A stretch of 64,000 nt of DNA from Bdellovibrio sp. BCCA (GTDB lineage Bacteria; Bdellovibrionota; Bdellovibrionia; Bdellovibrionales; Bdellovibrionaceae), in the NCBI RefSeq assembly GCF_037996825.1, contig NZ_JBBNAC010000002.1, positions 124,001 through 188,000 on the forward strand. The letters are read 5' to 3'. The notes beneath the pieces are model-generated. The model worked only from the letters and a program-made list of their open reading frames with translations. It did not search any database and was not told where the DNA came from. The translations under genes were made by a program, and so were the position numbers. Positions 1 through 8,026 of this stretch are shown piece by piece. Within the stretch, counting starts at the first letter, position 1, and each line of letters opens with the position of its first letter.

Positions 1-1776
1 TCCACCGATTCGCTCAACCATTTCTTCAATTTGGACGCCGTTTTTGATAATTTCTCGAACTTCTTCCTGAAAATCGACGGAACTAACTGTTCTAGAAATA
101 GACTCTTGCATCACTACCCCGACATCTGGGATTTTTGCGAGCTCTTCGGCTCTACTTGCACCTAAAAGGAAGCCTTCTACCGTCTTGAAAGTTTTGGCTA
201 AGTCTTTAGAGGTCGACTCGCCGACGTGACGAATGCCCATGGCGTGAATAAACTGCCATAATGTATGCTTTTTGGTAGATTTTATGTTTTTCAGGATGTT
301 TTCGACAGATTTCTTACCCTGTTTTTCCAATGTGAGCAGTTGTTCTTCCGAAAGTTTATACAAGTCAGATGGCTTTTTAACCAATCCCTTACGAACGAGT
401 ACCTCAATGAGCCTTTCGCCCACTTTATCGATATTCATTCCCTTACGGGAAACATAGTGCGCCAGAGAAGCTACAACGACGCCTGTGCACTTATTATTGG
501 TACAGCGGATGATGGCCTCCCCTTCAGGTCTAACTGCAACAGATCCGCATTCTGGGCATTCTGGCTTCATTTTATAGACCTTCAGGATTGGGCAGCTTCG
601 CTCGGGAAGATATCGCACGACTTCCGGGATCACATCGCCGCTCCGACGAATTGCCACGTAGCCTCCAATACGAACTCCCATGGCATCAATTTCACTTTGG
701 TTATGGAGAGTGGCCCGTTCAACCGTCACTCCACCAACCGGAACTGGATCTAAAATCGCAACAGGAGTGAGGGCGCCAGTCCTCCCCACTTGCACGATAA
801 TATCGAGGACCTTAGTAACAATTTCCTCGGGCTCAAATTTCAAAGCTGTAGCCCATTTCGGCGACTTTGAAATCATCCCAAGCTCTTCCTGTTCTTTGAG
901 TTTGTTCACCTTAACTGTGAGGCCGTCAATGGGGAATGGTAGTTCTGCACGTACCTTCTGGAGTAAATTATAGATCTCGATAATCTTGTTAGGGTCTTTA
1001 GTTACCAATGGAAGCTTAACTAACGGAGTATTGATTGTGGTCTGAAAACCGTATTCGGCCAAAGTCGACAGCACTTCGTCTTGTTGCTCAAACTGATCCT
1101 GTTCAAGAATTTGGTACGCAATGAACCTTAGAGGCCGTTTTGCAGCAATGGTTGAATCGAGCTGACGAACTGAACCAGCCGCCAGATTTCGCGGATTAGC
1201 GTATATCTTCTCGCCTTTTTCTGCCTGCTGTCTGTTGATCAAATCGAAGGAAGCAAAATCAATTACCACCTCCCCGCGAATCGTGACTGTCTTACCAGTG
1301 CCAACCAAAGATTCGATTTTCAAAGGAAGATTCTTGATCGTCCTTACGTTCTCGGTGACATCTTCACCTACTGTACCGTCGCCCCTTGTTGCTGCTTGAT
1401 GGTAAAAGCCTCCAACGTACTTGATTTCCATTGAAAGGCCATCGTGTTTAAACTCGGTGACTGTTTCTCGATCTCCAACCTTTTTTAGAAAATCAAGTAG
1501 CTCTTCCACATTGTAGGTATTCCCGAGGCTCAACATAGGAACATCGCGAACAACCTTATTGAACCCTGAAAGGACAGGGCCACCAACGCGTCTTGATGGG
1601 GAGTCGAACTCAATAAGCTCCGGAAACTCCTGTTCAAGCATCAAAAGTTCAGCATAAAGAACGTCATATTCTTTATCTGTGATCGAAGGAGCATCGAGCG
1701 TATAATAGTTGTAGTTATGGCGGTTGATGACTTTAACTAACTCAGAATAACGAGATTTGGCCTCATTAAAATTCAC
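1..1776 (-). CDS. ligA: NAD-dependent DNA ligase LigA (3' end cut by window)
   Basis: Seals nicks in duplex DNA with NAD as cofactor, during replication and repair. I translated the minus strand from a GTG at 1776 preceded by GGGAG. The 592 visible codons give the N-terminal YYTLDAPSITDKEYD region, the PMLSLGNTYN motif, the adenylation lysine in KHDG (K110), the OB region, a four-cysteine zinc finger (ECPECG, then CTNNKC) and helix-hairpin-helix repeats (GIRHVGE). The frame stays open to the left edge, just before where the BRCT domain should begin, so only the C-terminus is missing. All motifs needed for activity are present. A replicon carrying its own bacterial-type ligase fits the other replication genes here. 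Confidence 0.96.
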   Translation of the reverse strand, partial: MNFNEAKSRYSELVKVINRHNYNYYTLDAPSITDKEYDVLYAELLMLEQEFPELIEFDSPSRRVGGPVLSGFNKVVRDVPMLSLGNTYNVEELLDFLKKVGDRETVTEFKHDGLSMEIKYVGGFYHQAATRGDGTVGEDVTENVRTIKNLPLKIESLVGTGKTVTIRGEVVIDFASFDLINRQQAEKGEKIYANPRNLAAGSVRQLDSTIAAKRPLRFIAYQILEQDQFEQQDEVLSTLAEYGFQTTINTPLVKLPLVTKDPNKIIEIYNLLQKVRAELPFPIDGLTVKVNKLKEQEELGMISKSPKWATALKFEPEEIVTKVLDIIVQVGRTGALTPVAILDPVPVGGVTVERATLHNQSEIDAMGVRIGGYVAIRRSGDVIPEVVRYLPERSCPILKVYKMKPECPECGSVAVRPEGEAIIRCTNNKCTGVVVASLAHYVSRKGMNIDKVGERLIEVLVRKGLVKKPSDLYKLSEEQLLTLEKQGKKSVENILKNIKSTKKHTLWQFIHAMGIRHVGESTSKDLAKTFKTVEGFLLGASRAEELAKIPDVGVVMQESISRTVSSVDFQEEVREIIKNGVQIEEMVERIGG

Positions 1777-1803
1777 GATATTCTCCCGGCGCGAATGTTA
1801 GTT

Positions 1804-2112
1804 CTATCGATTTTTTATTTGTTCGAGTTTGGCGTAGGAGTACATCAAACCAACAAAGTAAAGGTCCGACGCAACCATCATCAAATGTGCGAAGGTAAAG
1901 GTCATCCACGCGGCCAATAAAACTACCTGGGATCCGGATAGATGAGAAAGAAATGTTATGCTGGAGGTAACTGGCAGAATGGCGAGATAAATGTTTATAT
2001 TGATAAACATCATCATAACGCCGAATTGATTTTTTGTTTTATTCAGATCAGCTCCGAGACCGAAGGTACTCATTTGCATAAGGCCGAGCACTGACATAAT
2101 AGCTTTCTCCAT
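1804..2112 (-). CDS. Small membrane protein, unknown function
   Basis: 102 residues. Start chosen at the ATG with GGAGG six bases upstream; a TTG further upstream would add four residues. Two hydrophobic stretches, at about residues 31-55 and 62-94, predict an inner-membrane protein with two or three spans. It lies 27 bp upstream of ligA on the same strand and probably shares its transcript. A cluster of 9-bp repeats sits just upstream (2149-2167). No family recognised. Confidence 0.7.
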   Translation of the reverse strand: MEKAIMSVLGLMQMSTFGLGADLNKTKNQFGVMMMFININIYLAILPVTSSITFLSHLSGSQVVLLAAWMTFTFAHLMMVASDLYFVGLMYSYAKLEQIKNR

Positions 2113-2148
2113 GAAATCCTCCAAACTATTATCAGGTTAGCCATATTC

Positions 2149-2167
2149 TACCATGTTTACCATGTTA
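2149..2167. promoter_or_regulatory. 9-bp direct-repeat cluster (TTTACCATG type)
   Basis: Two adjacent copies, CTACCATGT and TTACCATGT, with a weaker copy just before (AGCCATATT), lie in the gap upstream of the membrane-protein gene that starts at 2112. The same nonamer recurs in nine other intergenic sites in this window. Role as operator or promoter element is inferred. Confidence 0.55.
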
Positions 2168-2215
2168 ATGAGGAAAGTGTTTCTTATTGAGATGATTGAG
2201 GCGAGAGCAAAGCCG

Positions 2216-2554
2216 TTATGAACTTTTGTCTGACTCAATACCAGATTTTCCTCTTTCACTATCACTTGTTTTGCTGATCAGAATTTTAACCTGTCCAACA
2301 TAGATCGCTATGACATAAATTCTTGGTCCCCTCAAGAAGATGCGGGAAACCGAGAAGATTAAATCCATTCTTTGTCTAGGACGCTTGTATCCTTTAGGGA
2401 AACAAAGATTCCAACAAGTACTGCTCTTTAGATTCTTGGCCACTGAGATAGATCGTCCAAAAATGTCGAATCGGTACGCCACCTCATTTTTTTCAACTCC
2501 TTTAACAAGATAGAATCCAAAAAACGAGAAAAGAACTCTCCACTGCTTCTTCAT
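2216..2554 (-). CDS. Hypothetical protein, 112 aa
   Basis: Starts inside the stop of thyA (ATGA overlap), so it is translationally coupled to it. Basic protein with a hydrophobic N-terminus (VLFSFFGFYLVKG) and a second hydrophobic patch near residues 80-92. The C-terminus is charged and serine-rich. No family recognised. The coupling argues that it is a real gene. Confidence 0.55.
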   Translation of the reverse strand: MKKQWRVLFSFFGFYLVKGVEKNEVAYRFDIFGRSISVAKNLKSSTCWNLCFPKGYKRPRQRMDLIFSVSRIFLRGPRIYVIAIYVGQVKILISKTSDSERGKSGIESDKSS

Positions 2555-3618
2555 ACTGCAACATCTCCCTTAATTGTTGGCCTAGGAAGATACCCCTTCA
2601 GAACTATGTCTTCTTCCTGAAACTGGTCGATATCGACCACTTTTTGGTTAATTGTTACAGCGGGCATTGGCGAGGCTTTACGTGAGATCATCATCTCAAC
2701 TTGTGAAATGTGATTTGAATAAATGTGAGCATCTCCAATCGTATGTACGAGATGTTTAGCCTTTAAGCCACAGACTTGTGCCACCATCATTGTCAAAAGC
2801 GCATAGCTTGCAATGTTAAATGGAAGTCCAAGGAAAACGTCAGCAGACCTTTGATACATCTGACAGCTAAGAGTTCTTTCCTCTGGATCTACATAGAACT
2901 GGAAGAATGAATGACATGGTGGCAAAGCCATTTGATCAATTTCCCCCACATTCCAGACGCTAACGATGATTCGTCGACTCGTCGGATTGTTTTTAATTGC
3001 TGAAATTGCCTGTGCAAGCTGATCAATTTCTTTCCCTTCTTTATCTTGCCATCGCCTCCACTGCTTACCGTAAACGGGACCCAAATCGCCATCTTCTCTT
3101 GCCCACTCATTCCAAATAGTACAGCCTCGTGCAAGGAGATCGTTATTATTTGTAGATCCACTAATAAGCCATAGCAACTCTTTAAGAACTGAAGGGAAAT
3201 GAACCCTTTTTCTTGTCAACAAAGGAAAACCTGCCTCTAAATCAAATCTCATCTGGTGACCAAATACAGAAAGCGTACCTACCCCTGTTCGATCCTTCCG
3301 TTCCTTGGCTTCTTGAAGAATGCGGTTACATAGAGCTTTGTACTGTTCATCAGCTGCCAACAAACCACGTTCTCGATAGAATGACTCATCCATCCCGATA
3401 ATGAGTTGAACTTCTTCGCCGGGACTCTCGGCAAGTTTAAATCTCTCGCCCTTTTTATTTATCTTTTGAATGACGAGGTGATTATTGATAGCGAAATTGA
3501 CCAGATCAGTTTCACCTTTTTCCCCACCTTCATAACCAAACTGCTCTCGAAGCATAGCTTCTGTCAGTTCGTGTCTTTCAAGAGCGTCAATAATCTCTGG
3601 CTTCTTTTCTAGAAACAT
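2551..3618 (-). CDS. thyA: Thymidylate synthase ThyA with extra N-terminal domain
   Basis: Makes dTMP from dUMP using methylene-tetrahydrofolate. The ThyA domain runs from about residue 88 to 345, with TGVGTLSVFG, the catalytic cysteine in ALPPCHSFFQ (C235), the phosphate-binding arginines in SRRIIVS, and QRSADVFLGLPFN. Total length is 355 residues against about 264 for ordinary ThyA. The first 85 residues are an added domain of helices followed by strands that could be a winged helix. The start has GGAGG upstream. It heads a short run with the coupled 112-aa gene. Phages often carry thyA to raise dTTP supply. Confidence 0.96.
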   Translation of the reverse strand: MFLEKKPEIIDALERHELTEAMLREQFGYEGGEKGETDLVNFAINNHLVIQKINKKGERFKLAESPGEEVQLIIGMDESFYRERGLLAADEQYKALCNRILQEAKERKDRTGVGTLSVFGHQMRFDLEAGFPLLTRKRVHFPSVLKELLWLISGSTNNNDLLARGCTIWNEWAREDGDLGPVYGKQWRRWQDKEGKEIDQLAQAISAIKNNPTSRRIIVSVWNVGEIDQMALPPCHSFFQFYVDPEERTLSCQMYQRSADVFLGLPFNIASYALLTMMVAQVCGLKAKHLVHTIGDAHIYSNHISQVEMMISRKASPMPAVTINQKVVDIDQFQEEDIVLKGYLPRPTIKGDVAV

Positions 3619-3640
3619 AGGCGTCCTCCATGACGGAAAA

Positions 3641-4054
3641 TTAGTTTTGGTTCTGAAGATCTTTTATGGCAGCAATTACATCCCTATTTCCACGGCTAAT
3701 CTGAGTATTAATCTCGCGAGCAAGTGGATGGGAGGTTTCTATGAAGCTAAGATCTTTGAAAAGAATAGTTCGAAGATTTGATCCAAGAGTTTCAGGGTCG
3801 ATCTGCCCAACATGTGATTTGATTTCAAGCATTGGCCGTTGCGCGACGGATTCCGGAAACCACATTCCTTCAGCGTTTATGTCAGGATTGTAAGCGAAAT
3901 TGTTGATGCAATTCTCTGATAGAAATTTGAAGTACTTCTTAGGGATGTACACGCCAGTTCCGCCCTCTGCCGTCACGACGAAAACGTCGGGCACACTCAA
4001 TAGTTCCTGTGTCTCAGCTTTACCCCATGGTGTATTGAAAAACCGTTTTATCAT
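3641..4054 (-). CDS. Hypothetical protein, 137 aa
   Basis: Mixed alpha/beta composition with no membrane segment or signal peptide. The start has AGGGGG upstream. A CCCCATTTA element sits about 30 bp upstream, like those before several other genes here. It lies 22 bp upstream of thyA and may be co-transcribed. No family recognised. Confidence 0.65.
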   Translation of the reverse strand: MIKRFFNTPWGKAETQELLSVPDVFVVTAEGGTGVYIPKKYFKFLSENCINNFAYNPDINAEGMWFPESVAQRPMLEIKSHVGQIDPETLGSNLRTILFKDLSFIETSHPLAREINTQISRGNRDVIAAIKDLQNQN

Positions 4055-4084
4055 CCGACCCCCTACTTACATGCCTTGTTTGAT

Positions 4085-4093
4085 TAAATGGGG
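4085..4093 (-). promoter_or_regulatory. CCCWTTTA element
   Basis: CCCCATTTA on the minus strand, about 30 bp upstream of the gene starting at 4054. It is one of about ten similar elements found upstream of gene starts. A promoter role is inferred. Confidence 0.35.
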
Positions 4094-4111
4094 TGACATT
4101 GAAAATGAGCA

Positions 4112-4396
4112 CTATTTAGCAGAAAATGTCTTTGATTCATCAATAGTTTCGATTATGGCCTTTGATAGCTCCTTACAATTAAAGCCTCTTAGCTCCCTTT
4201 CGCCGTTCTGTAACATGATTGGGTATTCGGAACACTCGCGGATCGCCAACACTCGATATGTGCCGCGCCAATGTGGATTGTTAGAGTCGTATCCTTTTGA
4301 AACAACAACCATATCACCAACTTTAAAATCCCCAGTCGCTTCTGCCATTTGCTTTCGCTCAAAATCCGTAAAGAAATATCGCGTAGTGCTTTTCAT
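4112..4396 (-). CDS. Small SH3-like protein, 94 aa
   Basis: The central part (FKVGDMVVVSKGYD, GTYRVLAI, then a strand-rich end) looks like a KOW/SH3-type barrel, similar in plan to the small proteins at 17957 and 59974. Such proteins are common and mostly unstudied in large phages and plasmids. It is divergent from the MazG-like gene, and the shared gap holds a 9-bp repeat cluster. Function unknown. Confidence 0.65.
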   Translation of the reverse strand: MKSTTRYFFTDFERKQMAEATGDFKVGDMVVVSKGYDSNNPHWRGTYRVLAIRECSEYPIMLQNGERELRGFNCKELSKAIIETIDESKTFSAK

Positions 4397-4420
4397 ACTG
4401 CTTTTACCGCCATAATCATA

Positions 4421-4456
4421 GTTACCATGATTACCATGTTTTTCATGTTTACATAT
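4421..4456. promoter_or_regulatory. 9-bp direct-repeat cluster, four copies
   Basis: Four phased nonamers: GTTACCATG, ATTACCATG, TTTTTCATG, TTTACATAT. They lie between divergent genes, 25 bp from the 4396 start and about 80 bp from the 4537 start. This is one of the clearest examples of the element-wide motif. Confidence 0.65.
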
Positions 4457-4536
4457 CGGACCATGGTCGGGTAAACTTAAGATCTATCGGAAAATTTTTT
4501 AAAGTCGAAAGTTTGCACGGACTAATAGGAGAACAA

Positions 4537-5430
4537 ATGAACGATAAACTCAATCGTATGCCTATGCCTTTTGAAGAAACAGTTCAATTAATCAGTAACA
4601 CCGACGAAATCACCCCTGACATGCACATTGCCTTAAGTAAAGCCACTGATAGAAAGGATTACGGAACTGGAGTTCTCGAAAAGCGAATCAAAGAGAACCT
4701 TAAATCGATGCTTTGCTCTTTCCTTGATTTTGTTAAAGCGGCCAATCAAATGGACTTGAAGGTAAAACGAACAATATATTATGGCACTGGCCCAGGCACG
4801 CCAGAGTACGAAAAGAAAGCAGCCGCATACAAGGCTGGTGAACTCTTCCTTGAACAAGCCATTCTTGAAATTCTCGAAAAAGACAAAAACGGTAATTTCG
4901 AGATTGATGGCGTCCTTTCTGCCGTCATTCACTATACGATGGGTGCAGGAACTGAAACTGGGGAAATCATGGAGTCAGTTGTTAAGTACATGCATAACGG
5001 CGAGATAGATCTGGTGAACATCGGCGAAGAGTTCGGGGATGTTTTCTGGTACAGCTCAAATTTGTTCGATCTCTTGAATTTGAGATATGAAGTTATTATG
5101 GCTAAAAACTCGAAGAAGCTAATTTTGAAGCGATATAAAAATGGTGGATTCAGTGAGTCTCAGGCTATCAATCGCGACACAAATTCAGAAAGAACTGTTC
5201 TCGCACAGGGTATATCAGACATTCCTCCTACGTTGTTAGACGGGCAAAAACAAAATGGCAAAACTTCAGAAGATGATGCGGAAATTCGAGAACGTCATCT
5301 CGAAGACTGCGTTCAGGAACTCTATGATCTTATCGACGATACTGGTGTAGTAACCGCAAAAGTATCAAAGAAGGCAATAGAAATTTACAACAAGGCAGAG
5401 ATTCGTGTCAGAGACAAAAAAGCTTCTTAA
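4537..5430 (+). CDS. MazG-like nucleotide pyrophosphohydrolase
   Basis: Probably hydrolyses NTPs or dNTPs to monophosphates. The start at 4537 follows AGGAG; an upstream ATG at 4513 lacks one. Residues about 130-180 carry the MazG pattern: GTETGEIMES, then NIGEEFGDVFWY (E164, E165 and D168 as metal ligands). The region KLILKRYKNGGFSESQAINRD matches the usual end of the domain. The N-terminal 120 residues and the C-terminal 80 are extra, and 297 residues is long for the family. It is the first of three overlapping genes with 5405 and 5740. Confidence 0.75.
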   Translation: MNDKLNRMPMPFEETVQLISNTDEITPDMHIALSKATDRKDYGTGVLEKRIKENLKSMLCSFLDFVKAANQMDLKVKRTIYYGTGPGTPEYEKKAAAYKAGELFLEQAILEILEKDKNGNFEIDGVLSAVIHYTMGAGTETGEIMESVVKYMHNGEIDLVNIGEEFGDVFWYSSNLFDLLNLRYEVIMAKNSKKLILKRYKNGGFSESQAINRDTNSERTVLAQGISDIPPTLLDGQKQNGKTSEDDAEIRERHLEDCVQELYDLIDDTGVVTAKVSKKAIEIYNKAEIRVRDKKAS

Positions 5431-5743
5431 TATCAGCTCTGAGAAGAACAATGACAAGGGGGTTGGTGAGATATCCAACTCCCTTCTTGTCTCACGATAC
5501 AATAGAATTTCAAGAAGAATCAGAAAATTTGAAACAGCGCTAATAAAAAACGGTTTTGGCAATTTGACGATAAGTCAGATGCGAGCTATCGACTCTAAGA
5601 CACCATTGATGATCAAATACCTTTCACATCTTGATAACCTTAGGGAATTGCGCATTGAAGCAGAGTATCGGTACGGTCCAGGACTTACGCATGTCGAACA
5701 GTTGAAATCATTAAAAAAGCGCAGAAGGGTGGTTTCTAGATGA
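5405..5743 (+). CDS. Hypothetical protein, 112 aa
   Basis: Begins at a GTG that overlaps the MazG-like gene by 26 bp and ends in an ATGA overlap with the next kinase gene. Rich in Arg and Lys, mostly helical, with a basic end (KSLKKRRRVVSR) that may bind nucleic acid. The overlaps support reality and co-translation. No family recognised. Confidence 0.6.
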   Translation: MSETKKLLNISSEKNNDKGVGEISNSLLVSRYNRISRRIRKFETALIKNGFGNLTISQMRAIDSKTPLMIKYLSHLDNLRELRIEAEYRYGPGLTHVEQLKSLKKRRRVVSR

Positions 5744-6363
5744 GTAAAGGAAACAGAGGAAAAAACAAACTGATTATATGTTGCTGGGGAGGTCCAGGAT
5801 CCGGTAAAACTACGGCCAATCTCGCACTAGGCGCAGCCTTTAAGACCGCGTCCTACAACCTTGAGCTTAACAGGGAGTACGTTAAACCATGGGTTTGGGA
5901 AGGTAGAGCAATTCAACCAGGTGATCAGAACTATATCTTCGCTAAGCAATCCCGTGTAGAGAGAATGTTAATGAAAGAGGGTGTCGAAGTTATCATTACC
6001 GACTCACCTATGGCTCTCTCAATCATGTACGCCAGAAAGTACGATCCTTTCGATAAAGACGGTGCGAGCTGTAAGCAGATGCTTGCTCAACACCATGACT
6101 TCTGTAAAAAACATGGATATAAAGTGGAGCATTATCTTATACACCGGGGCAACCGAGCTTATAACCCCGCTGGAAGATATCAAACTGAAAGTGAGGCAAA
6201 GAATCTAGACCAAAATTGTATCGATCTCATGGGTGAGCTGAATATCAAGTTCCAAACAGCTGAGAAAGCTGGTGACATACTTGATGACCTTAGAGATAAA
6301 GGTTACTTTACAAAAGAAGAAATCGAAGAAATTAAAGAGAAAATAAGAAGTCAGTTTGAATAA
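5740..6363 (+). CDS. P-loop kinase-like protein (AAA_28/NadR-like)
   Basis: 207 residues. Walker A is GGPGSGKTT near residue 18. Then come LNREYVKPWVWEGR, a conserved FAKQ, and the Walker B-like VIITDSPMA. The protein at 9910-10467 on the opposite strand shares the same plan (GGPSSGKS, KRPFHPGDQSYVF, AIVTDSPLM), so the two are paralogues. Phages carry such kinases and presumed roles are in nucleotide or NAD metabolism. The exact substrate cannot be read from the sequence. Last gene of the 4537 run. Confidence 0.75.
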   Translation: MSKGNRGKNKLIICCWGGPGSGKTTANLALGAAFKTASYNLELNREYVKPWVWEGRAIQPGDQNYIFAKQSRVERMLMKEGVEVIITDSPMALSIMYARKYDPFDKDGASCKQMLAQHHDFCKKHGYKVEHYLIHRGNRAYNPAGRYQTESEAKNLDQNCIDLMGELNIKFQTAEKAGDILDDLRDKGYFTKEEIEEIKEKIRSQFE

Positions 6364-6365
6364 GA

Positions 6366-7283
6366 CTATCTTAACCTCTTGAGGCCGTGACTTCGAATCA
6401 CGGCCCAAGCCTCCATAATCCAATCGCATTCCGGCACATCAATTTTATCATTTTCCGTGAGATAGTAGTGTTTAAGAGGCAATTTACATTCGCATAGTTT
6501 TTTGTAGAACAATGGATTAGAACAAACCTTCACATACATTGCCGACTTTATCTTGGCCTTGAAAGAGGCATCATTGTTCCAGTCGGTAGCTCTTAACTCT
6601 CTCCCGATTCTTTTCGCATCATATCCATACAGACCCCTCAGTACTTCTCTACCCTCGCTATCTGGACAGTTCAGATAGTACCAGTATCCTTCCAGACTCT
6701 GAAATCTACCTTCGGGAAGATTGATCTCAGTGCGCTCAAAGTTCGACAGAAATCTTCCGAGCTCAGTGCTTCCCTTGGAATATACATTAATGTGATTCAC
6801 CCCGTCGAATTTTGGATAAAGGTCTATAAAGTTGAGACCTAAATCTGACTCAAGGGATACAAAATCTTCAAAGTTAAATAGGTTGTAAACTTTGATGCCG
6901 TTGGCTTTGGCTATTCTAATACCATGAGAAGTGCCACCAGCATCAGGTGTTTCGGTATAACAAATAACGAAGTCAACACGACTCTTAAGATCTGCGCCGA
7001 GAATTATCTGTGCATTCCGCCCAAAAAGCCTTTTCGTGTATTCTTTAAAATGTGAAAAGTTGTCTGCAAATCTGCCAGCATAATCAATAGATTCTTCGGT
7101 CGCCCCCTCAGGGCGATAGATATCTGCTTCTCCTCTACTGCCACTTTCGAATGCACTATCTGAACCTCTTGCACCACCGCTACGAACAACAAAACCTTCG
7201 TAACTTAGAAAACGAGAAAGTGCCTCGATAGCTTCCTCAGCTCTCTTGGAGATGTTACGTGAACCGATTCCAGCGTAAAGCAC
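6366..7283 (-). CDS. SLOG-NADAR fusion protein
   Basis: 305 residues. Residues 1-145 form a Rossmann-like SLOG (DprA/LOG) domain: YAGIGSRN, RSGGARGSD, then GGTSHGIRIA, which would bind a nucleotide-type ligand. Residues about 165-295 match the NADAR/YbiA pattern: LGRFLSNFE, SLEGYWYYL, AMYVKVCSNP, CDWIMEAW. NADAR enzymes remove ADP-ribose from guanine, as in DarG1, and phages use them against DarT toxins. So this could be a counter-defence or NAD-signalling enzyme. Transcribed toward the kinase at 5740. The domain calls are from motif reading only. Confidence 0.75.
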   Translation of the reverse strand: MLYAGIGSRNISKRAEEAIEALSRFLSYEGFVVRSGGARGSDSAFESGSRGEADIYRPEGATEESIDYAGRFADNFSHFKEYTKRLFGRNAQIILGADLKSRVDFVICYTETPDAGGTSHGIRIAKANGIKVYNLFNFEDFVSLESDLGLNFIDLYPKFDGVNHINVYSKGSTELGRFLSNFERTEINLPEGRFQSLEGYWYYLNCPDSEGREVLRGLYGYDAKRIGRELRATDWNNDASFKAKIKSAMYVKVCSNPLFYKKLCECKLPLKHYYLTENDKIDVPECDWIMEAWAVIRSHGLKRLR

Positions 7284-7293
7284 TACCTACTCC

Positions 7294-7587
7294 TTATGCA
7301 GCATTCATGACAAATTCCACTTCGATGACTTCTTTAGTTGTGGAATTCACGGTTGCTACCGTTGGGTGCAAACCGAAAGTGGTGCTTGGTTCCTTGTTAG
7401 GAATGAGCTTGATAATTGTTTTGTCCGTAAACCAGAATTCTCCGGCGTCCGTTTGAAGCTTACCGGAAGGCACTGGGCTCGCATTGGTGATGATCTCAGA
7501 CGTTTTAGCGAACAAAAGATCCCAGGTAAATCTACCTGGGCCGATCTCCGGTTGTGAAACATCTTTCACGCGCACAGTTGATCTCAT
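7294..7587 (-). CDS. Hypothetical protein, 97 aa
   Basis: Start chosen at an ATG with TTGGAG upstream; the longer reading frame would overlap the upstream gene by 90 bp. Strand-rich, no membrane segments. It lies 5 bp after the 7593 gene and 10 bp before the SLOG-NADAR gene, so the three are probably one transcript. No family recognised. Confidence 0.6.
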   Translation of the reverse strand: MRSTVRVKDVSQPEIGPGRFTWDLLFAKTSEIITNASPVPSGKLQTDAGEFWFTDKTIIKLIPNKEPSTTFGLHPTVATVNSTTKEVIEVEFVMNAA

Positions 7588-7592
7588 GACTA

Positions 7593-7979
7593 TTAGAACT
7601 CCAATTTGACTAAATGGGATAACGATCCCAGATTCGAACGCGCAGCTTCCAAATCTCGAAGAGCAGTTAATGGCCACGCCCACTCTTCACTCGATCCACA
7701 TGTCATTTCAGACCGCGCAACAAGTACGCCGTCCTCCTTTTCAACGACGACGTGCTCAGGATCAACATTCATAGCGGCAGCAATAGCATCCACAATGAAC
7801 TCCTGATGAGATACGTCCTCTATTTTGGCATTCAACTCAAACCAACCATCATCGGCAGTAACATTATCAAGACAATCTTTACCATGCTGCTCAAGAATTT
7901 CTTCTAAGCGTTCAGGACCCAAATCACGAACGGTCCTTCGAATAACTGCTTGGTTTATCACATCAGCAAGTCTATTCAT
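7593..7979 (-). CDS. Hypothetical protein, 128 aa
   Basis: Start chosen at the ATG with AAGGAGGTCAAG upstream rather than the ATG at 8000. Acidic, with a helical N-terminus (VINQAVIRRTVRDLGPERLEEI) and a region DDGWFELNAKIEDVSHQEFIVDAIA. No family recognised. It sits between nrdB and the 97-aa gene on the same strand. Confidence 0.65.
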   Translation of the reverse strand: MNRLADVINQAVIRRTVRDLGPERLEEILEQHGKDCLDNVTADDGWFELNAKIEDVSHQEFIVDAIAAAMNVDPEHVVVEKEDGVLVARSEMTCGSSEEWAWPLTALRDLEAARSNLGSLSHLVKLEF

Positions 7980-8026
7980 CTTGACCTCCTTGATTTTCAC
8001 TTTCGCTCTTCGATTTATTGTTCATA

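Noticed and set aside
265-973. Several plus-strand frames in the first kilobase
   Set aside because: They are shadows of ligA, whose minus-strand frame is unbroken and carries all ligase motifs.
6382-6404. GGCCGTGA/TCACGGCC hairpin as a terminator for the 5740 kinase gene
   Set aside because: It lies inside the coding end of the SLOG-NADAR gene and has no T-run on either side, so a terminator call is not supported.
7608-7615. CCCATTTA on the minus strand near 7610
   Set aside because: It lies within the coding end of the 128-aa gene, so it cannot be separated from coincidence, although the next gene starts about 20 bp on.
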